Assembly (NCBI RefSeq): GCF_026344035.1
Contig: NZ_JAPKND010000003.1
Coordinates: 62,001 to 126,000 of the forward strand
Direction of reading: 5' to 3'
DNA: 64,000 nt
From: Alcaligenes endophyticus
GTDB taxonomy: Bacteria; Pseudomonadota; Gammaproteobacteria; Burkholderiales; Burkholderiaceae_B
Part shown: positions 47,011 through 54,956 of the stretch, in pieces
How the letters are laid out: the number at the start of each line of letters is the position of its first letter
How positions within the stretch are numbered: position 1 is the stretch's first letter
Notes under the pieces: generated by a model
What the model was told of the DNA's origin: nothing
The model's database searches: none
The model's input: only the letters and a program-made list of their open reading frames with translations
Translations under genes and position numbers: made by a program

Positions 47011-47127
47011 CGCTACGGCACGTTTGTATTGTGATTAAAAACGAGACTACCGTAGCGCTTGTGCTTAACAATCGGCGCTAACCCAAGCACAGATCTTGCT
47101 ACGCTACGGACGATCTTGGGTTAGCGC
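47011..47127. repeat. clustered inverted repeats between hpaF and hpaH
   Basis: GCGCTAACCCAAG (47075-47087) and CTTGGGTTAGCGC (47115-47127) form a perfect 13-bp stem. In addition CGCTACGG occurs at 47011-47018 and 47102-47109, with its complement CCGTAGCG at 47050-47057. This REP/BIME-like knot fills a 200-bp gap inside an otherwise tight operon and could stabilise or cut the mRNA. Copies elsewhere in the genome cannot be seen here. Confidence 0.7.
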
Positions 47128-47158
47128 TCTGCCCAGCAAAAACGCTACCCACAGACCA

Positions 47159-47566
47159 CTATTTTTTTTCTGCTGCAAGACGAGCATGCAGCTTATTTTT
47201 TTTCCATGTGCCTGCTTCGCTGAACTCGTTCAGCTCTAAGGAAAGCGCAATATCCACCTGTTCGTCTAAGGGTTCAAAGTGATGAGTCATGATGGCGAAC
47301 AATGCATCACCCGTGGCCTGTTTAACCACCTCGGGCCTCCCCGCCCCAATCTTAAGATTGGCATGTACAAAAGCAGCGGACACCTGCCCGTTCGCGATAC
47401 AAAAAGCATCAACCTCTATTGCGCGCACGCGTATACCCGCCAGCGGGTATACAAGCTTATTGTCAAAGCTTTGTGTCGCCAGGGCTCTTGCCAAATCGTT
47501 ACACAACTGGGAAAAACGCCCTTGTTCACGAAGGTTCCCACTGTATTCAATCGTCAAGTGCGGCAT
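47159..47566 (-). CDS. hpaF: 5-carboxymethyl-2-hydroxymuconate delta-isomerase
   Basis: 135 residues from the ATG at 47566, which begins MPHLTIEYSGNL; the N-terminal Pro is the catalytic base of this tautomerase-like enzyme. The frame is open upstream but overlaps hpaE. It isomerises CHM to OPET ahead of HpaG. GIRVRAIEVDAFCIANG and FVHANLKIGAGRP are family stretches. The start lies 1 base after the hpaE stop. Confidence 0.93.
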   Translation of the reverse strand: MPHLTIEYSGNLREQGRFSQLCNDLARALATQSFDNKLVYPLAGIRVRAIEVDAFCIANGQVSAAFVHANLKIGAGRPEVVKQATGDALFAIMTHHFEPLDEQVDIALSLELNEFSEAGTWKKNKLHARLAAEKK

Positions 47567-47567
47567 A

Positions 47568-49022
47568 CTAAATTCCCCAACGCGGGATAGGGTGCTGCCC
47601 CATCGATATACACACATTCTTAAGTTCGGCAAATACTTCGTAGCTATAGTGCGATCCTTCCCTTCCTACTCCCGAAGCTTTGGTTCCACCAAAAGGCTGA
47701 CGCAGATCTCGTACATTTTGGCTATTCACAAACACCATGCCAGACTCAATGCCACGTGCCATTCTTAATGCTCTTCCTGTGCTTTCTGTCCATACATAAG
47801 ATGACAAGCCATAACGGATATCATTGGCTAACTGTAAGGCATGGTTCTCGTCGGTGAAGCGAATCAGGCAAGGAACCGGCCCGAAAATTTCTTCTTGGGC
47901 AATGCGCATACTGTTGTCTACATCCGCAAAAACAGTAGGTTCAACCCAAAAGCCATTGGCAAACCGGCTGTCTAGGCTTGGCGTACCACCCCCCGTAACC
48001 AGGCGTGCTCCTTCTTGCTGACCTAACTCAATATAGCTAGTCACCTTATTCCAGTGGTCCTTGCTGATCATAGGACCAATTATGGTATCGGGATCCATGG
48101 GGTCGCCCACTTTGATGCGCTGTGCCCGAGCAGCGAAATCGGCAACAAAACGCTCATAAATAGAATCTTGAATCAGAATGCGGGAACCAGCAGTACAACG
48201 CTCACCATTGTTAGAGAAAATCATGAATACGGCCGCATCCAGCGCACGCTCGTAATCAGCATCGTCAAATATAATGAAAGGTGACTTGCCCCCCAATTCC
48301 ATGGAATACTTTTTCAAGCCTGCGTTCTGTACTATACGATTTCCCGTTTCGGTACTGCCTGTAAAAGAAATAGCACGCACACCAGGATGTCGTACCAGTG
48401 CATCACCCGCGGTATGCCCATAACCATGAACAATGTTCAATACACCTGCCGGAATACCTGCCTCCAGCGCCAGCGCACCCAAACGATCGGCTGTCAAAGG
48501 GGACAGTTCGCTCATTTTCAGAACCGCAGTATTGCCTAAAGCTATACAAGGCGCAGTCTTCCAGGTTGCGGTCATGAAGGGCACGTTCCAAGGAGAAATC
48601 AGAGCGCATACGCCAACCGGCTGCACCATGGTGTAATTCTGATGCCCTGTGTCTGACAGAAATGCCTCACCATCCATACGCATGCATAGATCAGCGAAGT
48701 AATGAAAGTTATCAGCAGCACGAGGTACCAGAGCCTTACGGGTCTGACCAATGACCTGCCCTGTGTCCTGTGTTTCCAGCTCTGATAACTCAGGCACATG
48801 AGCGGTGATCAGCTCACCGAGTTTGCGCATAAGTTTGGCGCGCTCTGCAGCGGGCCTGCCCGACCAAGCAGGGAAAGCCTGAGCTGCCGCCTGCACTGCA
48901 GCATCCACCTCCGCTGCGCCACCACTGGCCACCTCTGCCAAAACCTCGTTAGTCGCTGGGTTGCGAGTTTCAAATACGTCGGTGCTAGTAACATATTCAC
49001 CGTTAATAAGATGCTTAATCAT
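47568..49022 (-). CDS. hpaE: 5-carboxymethyl-2-hydroxymuconate semialdehyde dehydrogenase
   Basis: 484 residues. NAD-dependent aldehyde dehydrogenase acting on the HpaD ring-cleavage product. Shown by SPWNVPFMTATWKTAPCIALGN (fragment SPWNVPF is the cofactor-side motif), the catalytic Glu in MELGGKSPF and the catalytic Cys in NNGERCTAGSRI. The ending VFVNSQNVRDLRQPFGGTKASG is typical of the HpaE/BetB branch. It follows hpaG2 by 14 bp. Confidence 0.94.
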   Translation of the reverse strand: MIKHLINGEYVTSTDVFETRNPATNEVLAEVASGGAAEVDAAVQAAAQAFPAWSGRPAAERAKLMRKLGELITAHVPELSELETQDTGQVIGQTRKALVPRAADNFHYFADLCMRMDGEAFLSDTGHQNYTMVQPVGVCALISPWNVPFMTATWKTAPCIALGNTAVLKMSELSPLTADRLGALALEAGIPAGVLNIVHGYGHTAGDALVRHPGVRAISFTGSTETGNRIVQNAGLKKYSMELGGKSPFIIFDDADYERALDAAVFMIFSNNGERCTAGSRILIQDSIYERFVADFAARAQRIKVGDPMDPDTIIGPMISKDHWNKVTSYIELGQQEGARLVTGGGTPSLDSRFANGFWVEPTVFADVDNSMRIAQEEIFGPVPCLIRFTDENHALQLANDIRYGLSSYVWTESTGRALRMARGIESGMVFVNSQNVRDLRQPFGGTKASGVGREGSHYSYEVFAELKNVCISMGQHPIPRWGI

Positions 49023-49036
49023 AGGTTTCTCGAAGC

Positions 49037-49804
49037 TTATTGTTTGGATGCAAAATACTGCTCATCACTCACGATGGTATTGACCAAGATACCTAGGCCT
49101 TCAACCTCTGTTTCAACCACATCCCCGGCCTTCACATCTACAGAGCCTTTTGGTGTCCCGGTTAAGATCACATCGCCTGGTGATAAAGTCATGAAGGAAG
49201 AGAGCCATTCGATCAGGGTAGGCACATCAAAAATTAAGTCCGCTGTAGTGCCTTCCTGAGTGACTACACCATTTACGCGGGTCTGCAAACGCAGATTGCC
49301 CGGATCCCGAATGGCATCACGCGATACCAACCATGGTCCCATCGGAGTGCAGTTATCACGCCCTTTTACCCTGAGATTAGGACGATAGTAGTTTTCCAAG
49401 TAGTCACGAATCGCATAATCATTGGCAACCGTATAGCCTGCTACGTAGTCCAAGGCATCAGCTTTACTAACTCGGTAAGCTGTTTTACCAATCACTACAG
49501 CGAGTTCGCACTCATAGTGCATAAACGTTACATCGGCTGGACGCCTAGTTATGGTTCGATGACCAATAACAGTGCCCGCCGGTTTGATAAACGCTACCGG
49601 CTCTGAAGGTGGTGTAAAGTCCAACTCCCGAGCATGATCTGCATAATTAAGACCCAAAGCAAATACCGTACGCGGTTCAACCGGTGGTAGCCACTGCACG
49701 TCTTGCTCGCTAAGCTGACGGCCATCTGCCAACACAACTGTGCCGTCTGGACCTGGTCGAACATGATGAATACCGCCATTCCATACAATACGCCCCTGCT
49801 TCAT
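49037..49804 (-). CDS. hpaG2: HpaG C-terminal-half enzyme: 2-hydroxyhepta-2,4-diene-1,7-dioate isomerase / OPET decarboxylase
   Basis: 255 residues. Fumarylacetoacetate-hydrolase fold. The metal ligands appear in FMHYECELAVVIGKTA (ExE) and the Asp of ANDYAIRDYLENYYRPNL; closing GDVILTGTPKG is a family hallmark. It decarboxylates 5-oxopent-3-ene-1,2,5-tricarboxylate and isomerises the product, together with HpaG1. In E. coli both halves are one protein; here they are two genes overlapping by 4 bp (ATGA). Confidence 0.92.
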   Translation of the reverse strand: MKQGRIVWNGGIHHVRPGPDGTVVLADGRQLSEQDVQWLPPVEPRTVFALGLNYADHARELDFTPPSEPVAFIKPAGTVIGHRTITRRPADVTFMHYECELAVVIGKTAYRVSKADALDYVAGYTVANDYAIRDYLENYYRPNLRVKGRDNCTPMGPWLVSRDAIRDPGNLRLQTRVNGVVTQEGTTADLIFDVPTLIEWLSSFMTLSPGDVILTGTPKGSVDVKAGDVVETEVEGLGILVNTIVSDEQYFASKQ

Positions 49805-50478
49805 GCCTGCACCTCTTTATCAAATGCTCGTAACGTGAACTCAATTGCCCCCACTTGTGATCCAGTAATCTGAACACGGCTGCCTACCATCGCTTGCACA
49901 GCCTGAAACTTGACTCCCACGAGTAGGATATCCCCCGCTCTAAGAGTCATGAACTCAGAGATATCGGCTAATAACTGTGGCACGTTTCGCAGCAAGTCGG
50001 TAAACGTACGGCTGCCTTTCTGTACTTGATCTACCGTAATCTGAAGGCTCACATCGCTGAGCTCACTTAAGCTGGAGGCTGGGATGAACGCACCAAACAC
50101 ACAAGAATCATCGAAACACTTCTCGCGCACAGCAGGACGGTAATAGCTGACGTGGGGGAGGCTCAAATCGGCAACCAATGTATAACCAGAGATGTAATCA
50201 CTGGCTGTTTCTGGTGTAACTCTTGCCGCATCACGGCCCATAACAATTCCCATAGTGGCGCCCACTTCCACCGACTGCTCACCCTGAGGCAACATAATAT
50301 TTGCTCCCGAGGAAACCCACGTGTTAGCAGGTTTGATGTACAAGATCGGAGCCTGTGGAGCTGCCTTATATGGCACCTGATCAAACTCGTTTTGTAATTG
50401 CGTCACCGACTCTTGATCATTGAGTATCACTCCAAACACCGTCGCCGAACTGGGCGGCCCCTCCAAAGGTAACAACAT
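49801..50478 (-). CDS. hpaG1: HpaG N-terminal-half protein
   Basis: 225 residues from the ATG at 50478 (AAGGA upstream; the frame is open to 50526). Same FAH fold as HpaG2, but the metal-ligand region reads VEVGATMGIVMGRDA, the form seen in the N-terminal half of fused HpaG. YKAAPQAPILYIKPANTW and the ending LRAGDILLVG are family features. First gene of the hpa lower-pathway operon; its promoter overlaps the HpaR operator. Confidence 0.9.
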   Translation of the reverse strand: MLLPLEGPPSSATVFGVILNDQESVTQLQNEFDQVPYKAAPQAPILYIKPANTWVSSGANIMLPQGEQSVEVGATMGIVMGRDAARVTPETASDYISGYTLVADLSLPHVSYYRPAVREKCFDDSCVFGAFIPASSLSELSDVSLQITVDQVQKGSRTFTDLLRNVPQLLADISEFMTLRAGDILLVGVKFQAVQAMVGSRVQITGSQVGAIEFTLRAFDKEVQA

Positions 50479-50534
50479 GTGCCTATCCTTATGAAATAAC
50501 ACCATTTGCGGTTTTATAAAATTCACCGCAACTC

Positions 50535-50571
50535 ACTAACATGTGAGTATAATAATCACTAGCATGCTAGT
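50535..50571. promoter_or_regulatory. paired operator sites for HpaR between hpaG1 and hpaR
   Basis: A perfect palindrome ACTAGCATGCTAGT (50558-50571) and a related site ACTAACATGTGAGT (50535-50548) share the CATG centre and lie 23 bp apart, about two helix turns. The first sits exactly between the -35 and -10 of the leftward promoter, so repressor binding would block it. MarR-type repressors bind such palindromes. Confidence 0.7.
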
Positions 50572-50578
50572 AAGTCAA
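50549..50578 (-). promoter_or_regulatory. sigma-70 promoter of the hpaG1 operon
   Basis: Minus strand TTGACT (50578-50573), 18-base spacer, TATTAT (50554-50549). The leader to the hpaG1 ATG would be about 65 bases. The HpaR palindrome occupies the spacer. Confidence 0.55.
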
Positions 50579-50640
50579 CGGCAGGCCGTATCAAAAAATA
50601 TTGAGTATCATCCAAGCTGGAAAAAATCAAGAGAGTCTCC

Positions 50641-51129
50641 ATGTCACCTAAACTGGCCCAAGCTAACCTTCCTCAATTACTCCTTAAAGCACGCGAAAGC
50701 ATATTCCGTCACTTTCGCCCAATCATCACGCACTTCGGTTTGACCGAACAGCAATGGCGCATCCTGCGCACATTGGGCGAACATGAACAACTCGAACCAC
50801 GCGAACTGTGCGACATGTGTCAAATTCTCAGTTCAAGCATGGCCGGTGTCTTAGCCAGGATGGAGGCTAAGGAGCTCATTCAACGGGCGAAGGTCCCCAA
50901 CGACCAGCGGCGTGTGTTCATCAGTACAGCGCCTAAAGGTGAGGAGCTGATTGCACAAATAGCACCGTTGATTGAAGCCCAGTATCGTTACCTAGAAGAA
51001 CGACTAGGGAAAGCACTGGTCTCACAAACTTATACCACTTTAGAGTCCCTCATAGAGCGTGAGAAAAACAGCATCGTTCAGGCCGTAGAACTGCCCGGAG
51101 AAGCGGCTAAACAGCCAACAGGGGACTAA
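50641..51129 (+). CDS. hpaR: homoprotocatechuate degradation operon regulator HpaR (MarR family)
   Basis: 162 residues. Winged-helix MarR repressor: the N-terminal dimer helix (QLLLKARESIFRHFRP), FGLTEQQWRILRTL, recognition helix region LSSSMAGVLARMEAKELIQRAKVPNDQRRVFIS with the wing (only parts quoted), and a C-terminal dimer helix. The HpaR subgroup opening 'LPQLLLkARE' is clear. It represses the divergent hpa operon until homoprotocatechuate or a related acid binds. A paralogue is encoded at 60192-60638. Confidence 0.92.
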   Translation: MSPKLAQANLPQLLLKARESIFRHFRPIITHFGLTEQQWRILRTLGEHEQLEPRELCDMCQILSSSMAGVLARMEAKELIQRAKVPNDQRRVFISTAPKGEELIAQIAPLIEAQYRYLEERLGKALVSQTYTTLESLIEREKNSIVQAVELPGEAAKQPTGD

Positions 51130-51272
51130 TCTCGCTGTCGATGAGAAAGCGCTTTATCTTCAAAATGTATTTGACAGAGCAATTACTTATCATGTTAAGC
51201 TTCTGCCAATAAAATTAAACCTGATGTTATTTAACCTTAATATACAGCGTCAAACATGAAGGAGACTTTTCT

Positions 51273-52244
51273 ATGTTTTCAAGACTAAAAGCGTGTTTTT
51301 TATCAATTGCGTTTATCTCTATAGCAAGTAATGCTTATGCCCAAGACTTTCCTAACAAGCCAATTCATTTAATCGTTCCTTTTACGGCCGGAGGCGTTTT
51401 AGATACGCTAGCCAGAACAATAGGCGCAGAGTTGTCAAAAAAGATAGGGGAATCAGTTGTTATAGAAAATAAAACCGGGGCCAGCGGTAATATTGGAACA
51501 AGCTATCTGGCCAGAGCAAAACCGGATGGATATACTATTGGAATGGGTACGATTGCGACGCATGGAATCAATCCTGCTTTATACAAAGACCAACTACCTT
51601 ATGATCCACGCGCAGATTTTCAACCTTTAGCACTAGTAGCCGAACAAACCAATATTGTTCTAGTAAACCAAGAAATGCCGGTTACTAGCATTCCTGAGCT
51701 CATCGAATATGCCAAAACCTCGAAAGAGGGGCTCTCCTACGGCTCAGCGGGAAACGGTAGCTCCCAACATCTAGCAGGCCAATTATTTAAGTTGCAAACC
51801 AATATAGATTTGCTGCACATCCCCTATCGAGGAAGCGTACCTTCGCTAGTAGACTTAGCTGCAAACCGCATTCAGCTTATGTTTGTCGATATTCCAGCGG
51901 CCCTACCATTTATTCAAAACAATTCGGTTCGACCTATCGCTGTTACCGCAAAAACTCGCTCCCCTGCCTTCCCAGAGCTGCCCACCATTGCCGAGCAGGG
52001 TATTGAGGACTTTCAGGTGCGTGCCTGGTTTGGTGTTTTTGCGCCAGCGAATACGCCAGCACCGATTGTGTCTTTTTTATCAGAAAATATCATGGAAATA
52101 ATGCAACGCCCAGATATTCAGGATAAATTAAAAGAGCTTGGCATTGATCCAAAATCAGAAGGCCCGGAACTATTCAACAATTATATGGAAAATGAGTTAG
52201 TACGCTGGGCAGAAATTATTGAACAGGCAAATATTACACTGTAA
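51273..52244 (+). CDS. Bug/TctC-family periplasmic solute-binding protein
   Basis: 323 residues; GAAGGAG precedes the ATG. Signal peptide ~1-23 (LKACFLSIAFISIASNAYA, cut before QDFP). Bug motifs: FPNKPIHLIVPFTAGGVLDTLART, VIENKTGASGNIG, KPDGYTIG and LPTIAEQGIED. It sits between hpaR and an SDR gene in the same direction, so its ligand is probably an aromatic or derived carboxylic acid of this island. No TctA/TctB genes are seen. Confidence 0.9.
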   Translation: MFSRLKACFLSIAFISIASNAYAQDFPNKPIHLIVPFTAGGVLDTLARTIGAELSKKIGESVVIENKTGASGNIGTSYLARAKPDGYTIGMGTIATHGINPALYKDQLPYDPRADFQPLALVAEQTNIVLVNQEMPVTSIPELIEYAKTSKEGLSYGSAGNGSSQHLAGQLFKLQTNIDLLHIPYRGSVPSLVDLAANRIQLMFVDIPAALPFIQNNSVRPIAVTAKTRSPAFPELPTIAEQGIEDFQVRAWFGVFAPANTPAPIVSFLSENIMEIMQRPDIQDKLKELGIDPKSEGPELFNNYMENELVRWAEIIEQANITL

Positions 52245-52277
52245 TTTTTCCAACATCTTATAAGTGGAGCTATTGTT

Positions 52278-53036
52278 TTGGGAAAAATGAATGATAAAGC
52301 AGTAATCATTACTGGCGCCTCGACCGGAATAGGGAAAGCGATGGCATTCACTTTCGCAAAAGAAGGTGCAAATGTAATACTGGGCGATATCAATAAAGAA
52401 AATGGTAAAAATGCCGAAAAAGAAATTACTGAAAGTGGGGGTAAGGCTAAATTTATCTACCTTGATGTAACCGAAGAAGAAAGTGTAATACTTGCTATCA
52501 ATGAAGCCAAAAATACGTTTGGCAATATTCACGCCTTGATCAATAATGCAGGTGGCTCCAGCTTAAACGACAAATCAATTACTGAAATTGATCTGGAAGA
52601 ATTCTGGCGGGCTATCAAAATCGATTTATACGGAACGGTTCTATGCTGCCGTTATGTTATTCCAGAGTTGATTAAGGCTGGCGGTGGGGCTATTGTCAAT
52701 ATGGGCTCCATTGCAGCGCTGCGTGGCCTAAAAGGACGTGATGCTTATACAGCAGCCAAAGGCGGAGTGACAGCGTTAAGTCGCGCCATTGCTGTAGAGC
52801 ATGCTGCCAACAATGTCCGTTGCAATGTTATTGCACCCGGTGCCGTACTGACCGATAGAATTAAACACTTTATCGACGTCGATCCTCGCGTGCGCACAGC
52901 TGTAGAAAAACACTTACTAGGGCTACCCGAGCCCGAAGAGATAGCACAAATGGCCTTGTTCCTCGCTTCGGACGATTCGAAACACGTAACGGGCGCTACT
53001 TTCCAGATTGACGGAGGCCGTAGCGCTGCCGCCTAA
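52278..53036 (+). CDS. short-chain dehydrogenase/reductase
   Basis: 252 residues starting at a TTG; GTGGAG lies 9 bases upstream, whereas the next ATG at 52287 would be 18 bases from it. Classical SDR: cofactor motif ITGASTGIGKAMAF, NNAG in ALINNAGGSSL, catalytic Ser in VNMGSIAALRG and Tyr-x3-Lys in AYTAAKGGVTALSRA, ending VTGATFQIDGGRS. Substrate unknown; 33 bp after the Bug gene, so co-transcribed. The first ~110 codons are markedly AT-richer (Asn/Lys/Ile-rich) than the second half. Confidence 0.88.
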   Translation: MGKMNDKAVIITGASTGIGKAMAFTFAKEGANVILGDINKENGKNAEKEITESGGKAKFIYLDVTEEESVILAINEAKNTFGNIHALINNAGGSSLNDKSITEIDLEEFWRAIKIDLYGTVLCCRYVIPELIKAGGGAIVNMGSIAALRGLKGRDAYTAAKGGVTALSRAIAVEHAANNVRCNVIAPGAVLTDRIKHFIDVDPRVRTAVEKHLLGLPEPEEIAQMALFLASDDSKHVTGATFQIDGGRSAAA

Positions 53037-53057
53037 ATTCATACTAGGACTTATATA

Positions 53058-53098
53058 CAAAAAGGCTCTGCTCCCTTAAAACGGAGCAGAGCCTTTTT
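53058..53098. terminator. bidirectional intrinsic terminator
   Basis: GGCTCTGCTCC (53064-53074) and GGAGCAGAGCC (53083-53093) give a perfect 11-bp stem with an 8-base loop, followed by TTTTT and preceded by AAAAA. It ends both the SDR gene and the converging hpaD operon. Confidence 0.93.
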
Positions 53099-53125
53099 CG
53101 TGCTGTATGTCCAGCCGCTCATCAC

Positions 53126-54049
53126 TTATAAACGTGCACCACTCATTTCTGTCTGTGCACGGATGGCCTTAGGCTCTGGAATGGCATTGCCGCTAACAGG
53201 CGTAATAGGAAACACCGCATTAATTTGGCCAGTACCCGATGCGGCAAAATAAGGGGTCAATACCTCTGCTTTACCATCATACTCGGACCAACCCAAGGCG
53301 CCCATAAGCATAGCAGTATCATGCATAAAGCCTTCACCATGCCCTTTGGCGGCATACTCAGGCAACATGGTGCAAAAATCTGACCACTCTCCCTGCTCCC
53401 ACATCTGAATAACGCGTCGATCTAGATTTTCTAGAAAAGGACTCCATATTTTTTGTGAAAAATTCTGCGTCACACCATTTTGTGCAAAGCGATGGCTAAG
53501 GCTACCACTGGCCAAAAACGCTACATTTCCATCGTAATGTTCTTCAACCGCTTCGCGCATCGCCCAACCTAGCCTGGCACTATCATCAAGATAATGTGCC
53601 ATACATAAGGCAGATACCGAAACAACTTTAAAAGCCTGATCCTGATTCATATAACGCATTGGAACCAAGGTTCCATACTCAGGACCGAGCGTGGTGTTCG
53701 GATGGGCCAGTGTTTCCACCTGATATTCATTACAAATATTAGCCAAAATATCGCCTAGCTCCGGGTTTCCAGGAAACTCGTAGTCCATATTCGCAATAAA
53801 GTTAGGCAGCTCGTTACTGGTATACACCCCTTTAAAATGCGGCGCGCTATTAATATGGTAGGCAGCATTTACCAGCCAATGCGTATCAAACACAACGATC
53901 GTATCCACATTCAGTTCATGGCAACGACGTGCTATTTCCTTGTGTCCGTCAATCGCGATCTGCCGTACACCTTTCATCGGTCCGTCCAGCTCGCTTAAGT
54001 ACATAGAGGGAACGTGTGTAATTTTTGCGGCTAAAACTAACTTGCCCAT
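53126..54049 (-). CDS. hpaD: 3,4-dihydroxyphenylacetate (homoprotocatechuate) 2,3-dioxygenase
   Basis: 307 residues from the ATG at 54049, with GGAG upstream; MGKLVLAAKITHVPSMYLSE is the canonical HpaD/HpcB start. Class III (LigB-type) extradiol dioxygenase: Fe(II) ligands in KITHVPSMY and VVFDTHWLV, plus LEYGTLVPMRYM-like text as PEYGTLVPMRYMNQD and ASGSLSHRF. It opens the ring of homoprotocatechuate to CHMS, which HpaE oxidises. It is the last gene of the Rieske dioxygenase operon, separated from the other hpa genes by three genes. Confidence 0.94.
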   Translation of the reverse strand: MGKLVLAAKITHVPSMYLSELDGPMKGVRQIAIDGHKEIARRCHELNVDTIVVFDTHWLVNAAYHINSAPHFKGVYTSNELPNFIANMDYEFPGNPELGDILANICNEYQVETLAHPNTTLGPEYGTLVPMRYMNQDQAFKVVSVSALCMAHYLDDSARLGWAMREAVEEHYDGNVAFLASGSLSHRFAQNGVTQNFSQKIWSPFLENLDRRVIQMWEQGEWSDFCTMLPEYAAKGHGEGFMHDTAMLMGALGWSEYDGKAEVLTPYFAASGTGQINAVFPITPVSGNAIPEPKAIRAQTEMSGARL

Positions 54050-54146
54050 CTTGTGCTCCGTTTTTAGGATTTCACAGACTTTATCCACCAACTGCGAAAT
54101 CCCGATTAATAATTTGACTTAATCTATGATGATTTAGTCTCCCCTT

Positions 54147-54347
54147 TTAGACGGACGTCACCCGCTCAAGAGCTTCCTCACAGTGACACAGATCCTCATC
54201 TCCTACTGTATCAGGCGCTTCGATAGACGAAATAACGCGACCATTAATCCAAATTCCATCGCCTATATTTTCTATCACTTCTAGTACGGTCTGATTCTTT
54301 AAGCGGATAAGATCACCTTCTTGAAGTTCCATGAAGTTAACAAACAT
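54147..54347 (-). CDS. 66-residue protein of unknown function in the Rieske operon
   Basis: 66 residues. GGGAGG lies 5 bases before the ATG at 54347, so it is very likely translated. It is acidic, with MELQEGDLIRLKNQTVLEVI and IGDGIWINGRVISSIEA suggesting a small SH3-like beta-barrel, and a C-terminal ...DEDLCHCEEALERV with a CxC pair. I do not recognise a family. It lies 10 bp after the Rieske beta gene and before hpaD. It might assist cluster or subunit assembly, but that is a guess. Confidence 0.7.
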   Translation of the reverse strand: MFVNFMELQEGDLIRLKNQTVLEVIENIGDGIWINGRVISSIEAPDTVGDEDLCHCEEALERVTSV

Positions 54348-54357
54348 GCCCGCCTCC

Positions 54358-54939
54358 CTAAAAAAACATCGTTAGGTTTTTGGCCAGCAATACGCTTTGG
54401 CCCAAGTGAATTTCACGACGTGCCAACTTAAGCTTTGTACCCACTTTACGCAACACGTCGTAACGCCGCCCCGAAAAATAAAACTCTTCGTGTTCGCACC
54501 GATTCTGATAGGTGATAAAACGGCTGCACACCTCAAACTCTTCTTGCCCCAACTCGTTAACTCTCTTGCCAGTTACTTGCACATTAGATACAAGGCGGTT
54601 TAGTCGCGACAAAGGCTCTTCTGACCAATGCACCCCCGTCAAAATTTGCTCTGCTCGCTTACCTAATGTCCACTTATCTTCGTTAAACCAGCTCATGTCT
54701 TTTTCATAGCGAGTCTTTTCTTCTTCTGCATGCTCTCCAAACTTGACATTGAACATCATAGGCATGAAGTACACTAGATCCTCTTCTAGTGTATCCAACC
54801 ACTCATGAAAGCGGCGGGTATCTAATAGTTCTGCCTCGTCATACAGAAACTCTTCGGCCTGTCCACGCAGTAAATAGTACTCAGCATCCCGCACAACTGG
54901 CTGGAAGGAAGTATGCTCAACGTGTGCCAATTCTGACAT
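54358..54939 (-). CDS. Rieske aromatic-ring dioxygenase, small (beta) subunit
   Basis: 193 residues from the ATG at 54939, with GGAG upstream. NTF2-like fold of ring-hydroxylating dioxygenase beta subunits: AEEFLYDEAELLDTRRFHEWLD, the region EDLVYFMPMM and the closing LARREIHLGQSVLLAKNLTMFF are standard (short pieces quoted). It gives structure to the alpha3-beta3 hexamer. It lies after the SDR gene with 17 bp between them. Confidence 0.92.
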   Translation of the reverse strand: MSELAHVEHTSFQPVVRDAEYYLLRGQAEEFLYDEAELLDTRRFHEWLDTLEEDLVYFMPMMFNVKFGEHAEEEKTRYEKDMSWFNEDKWTLGKRAEQILTGVHWSEEPLSRLNRLVSNVQVTGKRVNELGQEEFEVCSRFITYQNRCEHEEFYFSGRRYDVLRKVGTKLKLARREIHLGQSVLLAKNLTMFF

Positions 54940-54956
54940 TTTTTTCTCCAAACTGA

